Shown here one piece after another: positions 24,402 through 31,934 of a stretch of 64,000 nt of DNA. Location: assembly GCF_000367365.1 (NCBI RefSeq), contig NZ_BARF01000113.1, forward strand, positions 1 through 64,000, read 5' to 3'. This stretch comes from Streptomyces prunicolor NBRC 13075. GTDB lineage: Bacteria > Actinomycetota > Actinomycetes > Streptomycetales > Streptomycetaceae. How positions within the stretch are numbered: position 1 is the first letter of the stretch; each line of letters starts with the position of its first letter. The translations under genes were made by a program, and so were the position numbers. A model generated the notes under the pieces. That model searched no databases, was not told the DNA's origin, and worked only from the letters and a program-made list of their open reading frames with translations.

Positions 24402-25891
24402 CCCGCCCCTGCGCCCGAATCGGACGGATCGCGGCGCAGCATGAACCTGCGCAGCTTGCCCGTGTCGGTCCTCGGCAGTTCGTTGACGAGCCGCACCGAC
24501 TTGGGGACCTTGAACGGCGCCAGCTGAGACCGGGCGAGGGCGGCAAGGTCCGCTCTCAGGGCCGCGGCGTCGATTCCCGCGGTCTCCAGGACGACGAACG
24601 CCGACAGGGTCGTCGTCCCGTCATCGCTGAGCACAGCGGCCACCGCCACCTCCCGCACGTCCGGATGCCGCGAGATGACCGCTTCTATCTCCGTGGGTGC
24701 GACGTTGATCCCACCGACGATCTCGATGTCATCGGTCCGCCCGCAGTGCGTGTAGGTGCCGTCAGAATTCCTGATGGCGCGGTCACGCGTATTGAGCCAG
24801 CCATCAGCGAGAAGCGGAGCAGCAGTACCGGACTCCGAGAGGTAACCCGTCATAACGCTCGGGCCGCGCACCCATAATTCGCCGACCGTGCCGTCCGGCA
24901 CAACCCCGCCTGCGGAGTTCCGTATTTCCAACTCAAACTCCGGTACCGGCCGTCCCAGTGTCCCCAACACATTGCTGTGGACGGTGTTGGCGCAGAATGC
25001 GTGTCCGGCTTCCGTCGAACCGATCTGCTCAAGTACCGGTGCTCCCAGAAAACGGGTCAGGCGTTCTCCCGCAGATCGAGGAAGGCCCTCTCCTGCCGAG
25101 ACCGCCGCGCGGACCGTGGAGAATTCCTCCGGTGCGCACGCGTTGACCACCTTGGCGTAGAAGCTCGGAACTCCGAACAGCACGGTGACACCATGGTCCC
25201 TGACCGCGGCACCCACCTCACCGGGACTGGGCCGCGCGGCAAACAGAACGGCGCTCGCACCGCATGCGAGCGGGAAAACGAGGGCGTTTCCGAAGCCATA
25301 CGCGAAATAGATCTTCGACACCGACAGGATCACGTCGTCCGGTCCGATGTCGAGGACACCGCGGGCGATGCACCGCCGGTAGAAGGCCACATGGCCATGT
25401 GTGTGCACGGCGCCCTTCGGCCGCCCGGTGGTTCCCGAGGTGTACTGCACGTACAGCGGCGCATCGACGTCAAGATCGGCCGGGGCCGGCAAGGCGGCAT
25501 CCGGGTCAGCGACCAGCAGCCTCTCGGGGGTGGAGCTGACCAAGTCCTCGAACCGGTCAGTGAGTTCATCACCTGCGATCACCAGGCGTGGGCGGCAGTC
25601 GGCAACGATCCGCGCGTGATCTCCCGCCGTCAGAGCGGGATTGACAATGACGGCCACCGCGCCGATAAAGGCCGCACCGAGGAAGGAGGCGACAAGACCC
25701 CCGCCGTCGGGCAGGGCGAGCAGCACTCGGTCGCCCTGGCGAACACCGCGGGCAGCCATCCCCGCTGCGGCCCGGGCCGCGAGCTGATGGATCTCGCCGT
25801 GTGTGAAGCGCCGATCGCCTTCCACGAACGCGACCCGGTCCAGCCAGCCCTCGTGCCTCGCCAAGTTTTCCAACTGGGTCGCGACATTCAT
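24398..25891 (-). CDS. Benzoate-CoA-ligase-like aryl-CoA synthetase
   Basis: ATG at 25891 has GGAAGG about 8 nt upstream. The 497-residue adenylate-forming enzyme has A3 (YTSGTTGRPKGAVHTHG), the family-typical segment SKIYFAYGFGNALVFPLACGASAVLF, A5 (GSTEAGHAF), A8 (GRTDDIEIVGGINVAPTEIE) and the A10 lysine (PRTDTGKLRRF). The FAYGFGN segment is characteristic of benzoate and 4-hydroxybenzoate CoA ligases of anaerobic or hybrid degradation. With PabAB directly upstream (35 nt), an aminobenzoate or related amino-aryl acid is the likely substrate. The product would feed the coupled FAD monooxygenase downstream. Confidence 0.9.
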   Translation of the reverse strand: MNVATQLENLARHEGWLDRVAFVEGDRRFTHGEIHQLAARAAAGMAARGVRQGDRVLLALPDGGGLVASFLGAAFIGAVAVIVNPALTAGDHARIVADCRPRLVIAGDELTDRFEDLVSSTPERLLVADPDAALPAPADLDVDAPLYVQYTSGTTGRPKGAVHTHGHVAFYRRCIARGVLDIGPDDVILSVSKIYFAYGFGNALVFPLACGASAVLFAARPSPGEVGAAVRDHGVTVLFGVPSFYAKVVNACAPEEFSTVRAAVSAGEGLPRSAGERLTRFLGAPVLEQIGSTEAGHAFCANTVHSNVLGTLGRPVPEFELEIRNSAGGVVPDGTVGELWVRGPSVMTGYLSESGTAAPLLADGWLNTRDRAIRNSDGTYTHCGRTDDIEIVGGINVAPTEIEAVISRHPDVREVAVAAVLSDDGTTTLSAFVVLETAGIDAAALRADLAALARSQLAPFKVPKSVRLVNELPRTDTGKLRRFMLRRDPSDSGAGAG

Positions 25892-25925
25892 AGACGTGCC
25901 TTCCTTCGCGTCGTCGCCGGTGCCC

Positions 25926-28031
25926 TTAGCGACGGGATGCCAGCCGTGGGCCGGGACTCGCCGGTTTGACAAGACTCACTGCGGGCAACCCGAGCATGGG
26001 CGCCATCGCCTTGAGGAGCATCTCCTCGTACTCGGCCGCCGGGTCGGAATCGAGCACGATCGCACCGCCCGCGCCGATGATCATGTCCTCTTCGGTGAAC
26101 ACCGCCGTCCTGATCGTGATGTTCAAATCTGCCGCGCCATCGCAGCTCAAGAACCCGATCGCCCCGGAGTAGGGGCCCCGTGCCCGGGTCTCCAACTCGT
26201 CGATGATCTCCATCGTGCGCAGTTTGGGCGCCCCGGTCATTGAGCCGCCCGGGAAGCAGGCGCGCACGCAGTCCACCGCGGAGACACCTTGGCGCAGTCG
26301 GCCGCGCACCGTCGACACAAGCTGGTGCACGGTCGCGTAGGACTCCACCTGCATGAGGTTGGGCACATGGACACTTCCGGGCTCGCACACCCGGCCGAGG
26401 TCGTTGCGGAGAAGGTCCACGATCATCAGGTTCTCGGCGCGCGTCTTCGGATCCGACGCGAGCTCCCCTCGCAGCCGCTCGTCCTCGTCGGGGGTCTCGC
26501 CTCGGGGCGACGTCCCCTTGATCGGCTTGCTCTCGACCACCCGACATCGATCGATCTTGAGGAACCGCTCCGGCGAGGAGCAGGCGATCTGCACTCCGCC
26601 TGCCGAAATGTAGGCGGAGTAAGGTGCCGGGTTCCGCCGGCGCAACCGCTCATAGAATCGGAGCGGGTCGACCACGCGGGGCAGAAGCACCGTGTTGGTC
26701 ACGCAGACCTCATAGGTCTCACCCGCGAGCAGTTTCTCCTGGCAATGCAGGATGTCGGCGACATACTGATCACGGTCGCGGGCGAGGGCAGCCTCTACCA
26801 AAGGCCGCATCCTGCCCGGGTCCGGCCTCTCGGGACGATCGGGCTCCGACGCTGCGTCAGCGCTGTCGGCGGTCTTCTCGACGATGGCCTCGGCGGAGTC
26901 GAGCCACCGCAGGGCAGCCCTCTGCGACGCCGACGAGGCGTCGCTGAGGGCTACGAGATACACGGTGTCGGCGGCGTGATCGACAACCGCGAGGCGGTCG
27001 GCGAAGATCCAGACCGCGTCCGGTAAATCGGAGATGTGCTGGGCCGAACCTCCGCACTCCGCCTTGAGTTCGTACCCGAAGTATCCGATGAATCCGCCGG
27101 AGAAATCGAACGGCAGCTCAGGGGCATTCACGACGCGACGGCCGATCTCCTTGTCCAGCACCTGGAAGATGGATCCCGGCACACGGCGCACGGCACCACC
27201 GACCTCTTCGAGCGACACCTGTCCGTCGGCCAGTCGATACGTCAGCACCTCCCCCAATTGGGGGGATGCCTCGGCAAGGTAGGAGAATCGGGCCGATCCG
27301 GTGTCGGCAGAGGCGCTGTCGAGCCACGCTGTGTGCGGAGATTGGCCGAATAACGCTGAATAGAGCGTCACGCCATCAGCCCGGAATTGGACTTTTCGAG
27401 TATGCGCCGTGTATCGGCGTCCACCTGTGGGGGCAGTGACTGAACGCCCGTGCCGCGAGGAAACGATTTCGCCGAAGTTCGACAAAATCCGGGATCCGTA
27501 TTCGGTGAGGACGGACTCCGGGTGGAACTGTACGCCCCAGAAAGGGAGTCGCCGGTGACGGAGCGCCATGAGGACGCCATCCTCCGAGCGGGCGATCGCC
27601 TCCAAATCAGGCGGCAGCGGTTCCCCCACGCACAACGAGTGGTAGCGCACCGCCGAGAAATCTTGAGGTATTCCGTGGAAAAGCTCATCGCCGGTGTGCC
27701 GTATCTTACTGACGAAACCGTGCCGCGCCCGCGGCGCGCGCACCACGTCAGCTCCTGCCGCCGCGCCCATCCCCTGGTGGCCCAGACACACCCCCAGTAT
27801 CGGCACCCGCGCATTCCGGAGCACCTGCGCGCACATGCCGAAGTCGAGCGGAACACGCGGATTCCCCGGCCCGGGCGAGATGACAACGCATCCCAGGTCC
27901 TCGGCGAGCTCAACGCAGCGGGGGTCGTCGTTGGCAACAACCACCGGATCCACGCCGTAGACCTGCGCCATGAGCTGGTACAAGTTGTAGGTATAAGAGT
28001 CGTAGTTGTCTATGAGCAGAGAGCGGATCAC
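25926..28031 (-). CDS. pabAB: Aminodeoxychorismate synthase, fused PabA-PabB
   Basis: The ~701-residue protein joins a glutamine amidotransferase (residues 1-200; nucleophile Cys82 in LGVCLGHQGMG, His-x-Glu in FHPES) to a chorismate-binding PabB domain (PIKGTSPRG, ENLMIVDLLRNDLGRVCEPGSV, CFPGGSMTGAPK). The Lys of PIKGT marks aminodeoxychorismate synthase, whereas anthranilate synthases read PIAGT. It converts chorismate and glutamine to 4-amino-4-deoxychorismate, the branch point to p-aminobenzoate or to p-aminophenylalanine-type units. Fused forms occur in the chloramphenicol, pristinamycin and candicidin clusters. The GTG at 28031 fits the conserved start (LLIDNYDSYTYNL); the frame is open to 28091. 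It heads an operon with the CoA ligase, FAD monooxygenase and PaiB-like genes. Confidence 0.95.
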   Translation of the reverse strand: MIRSLLIDNYDSYTYNLYQLMAQVYGVDPVVVANDDPRCVELAEDLGCVVISPGPGNPRVPLDFGMCAQVLRNARVPILGVCLGHQGMGAAAGADVVRAPRARHGFVSKIRHTGDELFHGIPQDFSAVRYHSLCVGEPLPPDLEAIARSEDGVLMALRHRRLPFWGVQFHPESVLTEYGSRILSNFGEIVSSRHGRSVTAPTGGRRYTAHTRKVQFRADGVTLYSALFGQSPHTAWLDSASADTGSARFSYLAEASPQLGEVLTYRLADGQVSLEEVGGAVRRVPGSIFQVLDKEIGRRVVNAPELPFDFSGGFIGYFGYELKAECGGSAQHISDLPDAVWIFADRLAVVDHAADTVYLVALSDASSASQRAALRWLDSAEAIVEKTADSADAASEPDRPERPDPGRMRPLVEAALARDRDQYVADILHCQEKLLAGETYEVCVTNTVLLPRVVDPLRFYERLRRRNPAPYSAYISAGGVQIACSSPERFLKIDRCRVVESKPIKGTSPRGETPDEDERLRGELASDPKTRAENLMIVDLLRNDLGRVCEPGSVHVPNLMQVESYATVHQLVSTVRGRLRQGVSAVDCVRACFPGGSMTGAPKLRTMEIIDELETRARGPYSGAIGFLSCDGAADLNITIRTAVFTEEDMIIGAGGAIVLDSDPAAEYEEMLLKAMAPMLGLPAVSLVKPASPGPRLASRR

Positions 28032-28506
28032 GGTCCCTCGATTCCCAGAAGATCCGCCTGGCCATCGGGCGGTACCGGCAAAACCACGCAACCGACCAAA
28101 AATTGAGCGTCGTTCCCGTAACTCGGAAATTTACCTCGCTGACTGGCGATACCGGGCGGGTACCTCCGAAAATTACTCGGCGCGATTCTCACAGGTCACT
28201 CCGCAAATACACTCAAGAATCCCGGAACCGTACCCGTCGGCAGAGCGACGGCAGCCGGTCGGCGTCGGGCCGGCCCACTACGCACTGTCGCGAACGGAGC
28301 ACGTGCCGAACGTGACCGCCCGGCGGACTGGTAGCCCTGACTCTTCCTCCGACCGTACCGGCCGACGAAGGCCGAGGGAACAGTTCGGAGGTTGGACGGC
28401 TGTGGAGCTCGCCTGCAATCATGTGAGTTCGAGGAGCCGCGATATTCCGCTCTGACTCATAATCAAACGTCCTGCACAAAGTGAAGTTCATGGAGGAGAA
28501 AGATCG
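28032..28506. other. Intergenic region between divergent pabAB and ATP-grasp genes
   Basis: About 475 nt between two divergent starts. The right part is AT-richer. A CATAAT box at 28458-28463 lies about 45 nt before the short ORF at 28507, and a strong ribosome-binding site (GGAGGAG) follows. No larger gene is convincing here. Both promoters probably lie within this stretch. Confidence 0.45.
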
Positions 28507-28566
28507 ATGTGCACCACAGAACATTACGCCCTTTCGCTGAATTACACTCTTCCGAGTTGCCGATGA
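28507..28566 (+). CDS. Putative 19-residue leader peptide coupled to the ATP-grasp gene
   Basis: An ATG sits 8-9 nt after GGAGGAG (near-ideal spacing) and opens a 19-codon frame encoding MCTTEHYALSLNYTLPSCR. Its TGA overlaps the ATG of the ATP-grasp gene at 28563 (ATGA), a layout typical of translational coupling. The ribosome-binding site could instead serve a GTG at 28509 that is in frame with the ATP-grasp enzyme and extends it by 18 residues. If the peptide is made it could be a translational leader, or conceivably a substrate of the ligase. Only its position and start signal support it. Confidence 0.35.
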   Translation: MCTTEHYALSLNYTLPSCR

Positions 28567-29846
28567 CAGCGCCGGACACCTTGGTGCTGATCGAGGGCGG
28601 CCGCCTGCAGCCCTTTGGTTTTGACCCCTTTCAGATCAGCAAGGACCTGGGACTGCGCACCATCCTGGTCACCGGGGATACGACCGAATACCTCAAGTCC
28701 GCGGTCTCCAGAGAGAGCGTTGAAAAGAACGTGGACAGGGTGATCGAGGCGGATATCTCCGATGCCGCGAGCGTCGTCGCGTCGCTCCGGGACGAGCATG
28801 CCGCAGGGAGGCTGCTCGGGGTGTTCTCCATTACTGAGTACTGTGTGGTGGTGGTAGCCGAGGTGGCTCACGCGCTCGGCCTGCCCGGGCTCTCGCCCGC
28901 CGCAGGCCGCGATGCCCGGCAGAAGCAGCGAACGCGGCAGATCTGCAGTACTGCCGACGTGCCCGTCCCCAACTTCGCCTGGGTGCAGTCGGCAGACCAG
29001 GCCAGGAAGGCGGCCGAAGAACTGGGCTCCCCGTGTGTGGTGAAGCCGCCCAGCGAGGCGGGTGGCATCGGGGTGAAGCTATGTTCCAGTCCCGACGAGG
29101 CAGGGCTGCACTACGACATCATCGCTGCCGCCCCTACCGACCGCCGGGGGAACCCGCGCCCTATGGGTGCCCTGGTCGAGGAGTACGTGGTCGGCTACCA
29201 AGTGAGCGTCGAAGTGGTCCATTTCCGCGGCGCGCACCACGTCATCGGAGTCACCGACGAGCTGTACGGGCCGCACCCGCACTTCGTCGCTGTGGGAGAA
29301 ACCTATCCCTCCCTGCTCCCGGAGAAGACGCAGCGGGAGTGCGCGGACGTCGCTGTCAAAGCCCTTCGTGCGATCGGCCACAACTTCGGCGTGGCACATG
29401 TGGAAGTCAAAGTCACCGCCAAGGGTCCGCTGCTCATTGAGGTGAACGCCCGACTGCCCGGAGCGCAGATCACGCGGTTGATCCACGAGGCGCACGGCAT
29501 CCACCTCCCGCGGGAGGTGATCAGGATCCATGCCGGGCTGACGCCGGACCTCAACACCCATCGCGACCAGGCCGCCGCGGCCCGCTACCTGACGAGTCCC
29601 GCGGCTGGGGTGCTGACCGGGGTGCGAGGTCTCCCGCTCGCCGAGGAGCTACCAGGCGTCGCCGAAGTGGCACTCTATCTGGCACCGGGTGACCGGATAC
29701 AGGCCGCGGAGAACATCAGGGACGTCCTCGGCTATGTGATAGCCCTCGGCGAGACCGCGGGCGAGGCCGCCCGGCGCGCCGACGCTGCGGCCCTGGAGAT
29801 CGGCTTCGACGTTGCCTCACCGGAAGTCTCAACCCTGCACGGATAG
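28563..29846 (+). CDS. ATP-grasp carboxylate-amine ligase
   Basis: The 427-residue protein (ATG 28563; an in-frame GTG at 28509 is possible) has the three-part ATP-grasp layout. The N-terminal Rossmann-like domain (LVLIEGGRLQPFGFD) is followed by the ATP-binding core (SPCVVKPPSEAGGIGVKLCSS, then ALVEEYVVGYQVSVEV) and a metal-binding motif (LLIEVNARLPGAQI). A C-terminal extension from about residue 340 completes it. The closest kind is the L-amino-acid ligase group (BacD-like), which forms peptide or amide bonds through acyl phosphates. Since no NRPS condensation domain occurs in the island, this enzyme is a main candidate for joining the amino-aryl and amino-acid parts of the product. It stands alone, divergent from pabAB. 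Confidence 0.88.
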   Translation: MTAPDTLVLIEGGRLQPFGFDPFQISKDLGLRTILVTGDTTEYLKSAVSRESVEKNVDRVIEADISDAASVVASLRDEHAAGRLLGVFSITEYCVVVVAEVAHALGLPGLSPAAGRDARQKQRTRQICSTADVPVPNFAWVQSADQARKAAEELGSPCVVKPPSEAGGIGVKLCSSPDEAGLHYDIIAAAPTDRRGNPRPMGALVEEYVVGYQVSVEVVHFRGAHHVIGVTDELYGPHPHFVAVGETYPSLLPEKTQRECADVAVKALRAIGHNFGVAHVEVKVTAKGPLLIEVNARLPGAQITRLIHEAHGIHLPREVIRIHAGLTPDLNTHRDQAAAARYLTSPAAGVLTGVRGLPLAEELPGVAEVALYLAPGDRIQAAENIRDVLGYVIALGETAGEAARRADAAALEIGFDVASPEVSTLHG

Positions 29847-29945
29847 TTGAGCGACTCGGCAAGGCCGGCTGGCAGCCCCCGGCTGTCGTTCACCGCACCG
29901 GCCGCCCGGAGCCGGACGATGCGGCCCCGACGCGCCGCCTCGGTC

Positions 29946-30731
29946 TCAGTAGACGTTCTCCCGCTCCATCGCGGTGAACAGTTCCTTGACGTTGTTGAAA
30001 CCGACGTTGTCTGTGCGGGTCACGAACTCGAGCTGCATACCGGTGTTCGCGTTGCGTCGAGTGAAGGCTTGGTCAAGCCCTGGAGAGCTGATGATTCCGG
30101 TCAACAGGTCGGCTTGCCGCTCCCGCAGATCTTCCACCACGCCCGGCTGGTCGCGCACCTCAATGGCGACGTGCTGGACTCCAGGGCCGTATTGATCGAT
30201 GTACTGGCAGACGTTCGACTTCGGCGAGTCCCCCTCGCAGAGTACGAAGGTGACCCCGCCAGCCTGCATCGTCACCATCGTCATGCCACTGAACTCGCCC
30301 TCGACCTTCTGGCGTTCGACCACCTGGAAGCCGTAGCGCTCCGCAAACATGGCTACTGCCTCGTCCATGTCCCGAACAGCGATGGCAACGTGATCGATTC
30401 GGCGGGCGCGGCTTCCCAGCGCGGCTGGCGCCTGTCCGTCGACGGAGCCGATGATCTCGTTCTCCAGCCGGCATGCCTCCGCGATGATTACGTCGAAGAC
30501 GTCTTCGAAATACGTCGGATCGGTCCCATGTCCGTCCGCGAACTCCCGAATTTTTGTGCGCAGCGCGTCGAGCCGTCCCTGCTGCATCATCGGAATGCCG
30601 CGATCGCGCTTGTGCTCGGCCACCCGTCGGCACAGGTCGGCCCGCTCCAGCAGGAGAGCGAGCAGAGAGTCGTTTACGCGATCGATCTCATCACGTAATT
30701 GCGTCAGTTCCGGAGTTTCGGTGTCAGCCAT
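29946..30731 (-). CDS. Chorismate mutase fused to an HPPD/HmaS-like dioxygenase domain
   Basis: Residues 1-95 are an AroQ chorismate mutase (LRDEIDRVNDSLLALLLERADL, K41, RLDALRTKIREFA). Residues 110-261 are a vicinal-oxygen-chelate domain that follows the C-terminal catalytic half of 4-hydroxyphenylpyruvate dioxygenase / hydroxymandelate synthase. Metal ligands are present at H114 (RIDHVAIAV), H187 (GVQHVAIEV) and E235 (MQLEFVTRT), and the tail FNNVKELFTAMERENVY matches the family's closing helix. The non-catalytic N-terminal HPPD half is missing. With PabAB and a PapC-like gene nearby, the mutase should make 4-amino-4-deoxyprephenate, and the second domain could act on 4-aminophenylpyruvate. 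Codon 12 is TTA. A GAAGGGAAG site precedes the ATG. Confidence 0.88.
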   Translation of the reverse strand: MADTETPELTQLRDEIDRVNDSLLALLLERADLCRRVAEHKRDRGIPMMQQGRLDALRTKIREFADGHGTDPTYFEDVFDVIIAEACRLENEIIGSVDGQAPAALGSRARRIDHVAIAVRDMDEAVAMFAERYGFQVVERQKVEGEFSGMTMVTMQAGGVTFVLCEGDSPKSNVCQYIDQYGPGVQHVAIEVRDQPGVVEDLRERQADLLTGIISSPGLDQAFTRRNANTGMQLEFVTRTDNVGFNNVKELFTAMERENVY

Positions 30732-30886
30732 CGTCTTCCCTTCGAAGGCAGGTGCTGCTGGCAGTCATTCGGCGGCCCAAATTCCGGCCCCCTGTACCCG
30801 TACACGTGGCCACTGCGTTAATCCGCTGCGGCTGAGCCCGCATCCAAAATACGGCGGTCGTAAACATCGCCCGTGGAATAGGCCCA

Positions 30887-30915
30887 TCGACTCACCATCT
30901 GATACGGGCTATAGT
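30887..30915 (+). promoter_or_regulatory. Probable promoter for a leaderless PapC-like mRNA
   Basis: TCGACT (30887-30892) and TATAGT (30910-30915) are separated by 17 nt, a good vegetative-type pair. The GTG at 30923 is 7 nt beyond the -10 box and has no ribosome-binding site. This fits a leaderless transcript starting at or next to the start codon. Confidence 0.5.
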
Positions 30916-30922
30916 CTTGCAT

Positions 30923-31906
30923 GTGACCGGAGACTCACCAATACCCGTCAGGCACCCACTCCCGGAGCATTTCAGGCGATCAGTGATCCTGGGTGGTCAG
31001 GGCGGAGTCGGGCAGTTATTTGCTGAACTGCTGGGCGATGAAGGCAAGGTAACGCTTGTCGACCTCCGCGCCAGCACACCGCCGTCCGGCACCTTCGCGA
31101 TGGTGGCTGACGCCTGTCGGCCGAGCCCGCAGCTGATTGCCGAACTGGCCGATGCGGACGTTGTCATCGTCGCGTTGCCCGAGGAGGTCGGTGCTGCGGC
31201 GATAGAGGCGGCCGCAGCGCATCTGCCGCGGGGAGCGCTCATCGCGGAGACCCTGTCAGTGAAGAGCACCATCGCGGGACCGCTGGCAACCGCCGCCGAG
31301 AGGCATGGACTCGAGGCACTCGGGGTGAACCCGATGTTCGCCCCTGACCTGGGTTTTCCAGGACGACCCGTCCTCGTCTCCGAGGTGCGTGGCGGATCAC
31401 GCTGCCGACGCCTGGGGATGCTGATTGAGGAGCGTGGCGGCCGACTCGTGCGCATCTCGATCCCCGAGCACGACCGGCTCACGGCATCCCTCCAGGTCGC
31501 CACACATGCGAGCCTCCTGGCTTTCGGGCTGGCATCGAAGGCGCTCGGCGCCGATGTCGCCACCCTGGTAGCGGCGGCTCCTCCGCCGCATCGGACCTTG
31601 CTGGCACTGCTCGCCCGCATCATCACAGGCACCCCCGAGGTGTACCGCGATATCCAGGCGGCCCACCCGTACGCGCACGAGGCCCGCCGGGCGGTATCGG
31701 ACGCCATCACGCAACTGGATGACGCCGCCACGAGCACCTCGGCCGCCCGATTCGAGGAAATCCTCGCTGAACTCGCCGAGTGGCTGGGGCCGGAACGAGA
31801 ACGGCTCGCCGGCGACTGCGCGGAACTCTTCGCCCATCTGACCGACATCGTTGTCCCGGAGCCAACCGACGACATGACGGCGCGTCCGTTCTGTACCCCA
31901 CCCTGA
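30923..31906 (+). CDS. Prephenate-dehydrogenase family protein, PapC/CmlC-like
   Basis: A ~327-residue NAD-dependent dehydrogenase. It has the dinucleotide motif VILGGQGGVGQLFAELL, then DADVVIVALPEEVG, LIAETLSVKS and GVNPMFAPDLGFPGRPVLV, with a helical C-terminal dimerisation region. In the chloramphenicol and pristinamycin pathways this family (PapC, CmlC) oxidatively decarboxylates 4-amino-4-deoxyprephenate to 4-aminophenylpyruvate. The companion mutase lies divergently 190 nt away. GTG at 30923 fits a leaderless start; a TTG at 30917 is also in frame. Codon 32 is TTA, so translation should depend on bldA. Confidence 0.88.
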   Translation: MTGDSPIPVRHPLPEHFRRSVILGGQGGVGQLFAELLGDEGKVTLVDLRASTPPSGTFAMVADACRPSPQLIAELADADVVIVALPEEVGAAAIEAAAAHLPRGALIAETLSVKSTIAGPLATAAERHGLEALGVNPMFAPDLGFPGRPVLVSEVRGGSRCRRLGMLIEERGGRLVRISIPEHDRLTASLQVATHASLLAFGLASKALGADVATLVAAAPPPHRTLLALLARIITGTPEVYRDIQAAHPYAHEARRAVSDAITQLDDAATSTSAARFEEILAELAEWLGPERERLAGDCAELFAHLTDIVVPEPTDDMTARPFCTPP

Positions 31907-31934
31907 CCTGGCCGACGGTGATCCAGACGGCACA

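Noticed and set aside
25926..28031. Anthranilate or phenazine-type synthase instead of aminodeoxychorismate synthase
   Set aside because: The PIKGT motif and the PabA-PabB order fit aminodeoxychorismate synthase; anthranilate synthases have PIAGT.
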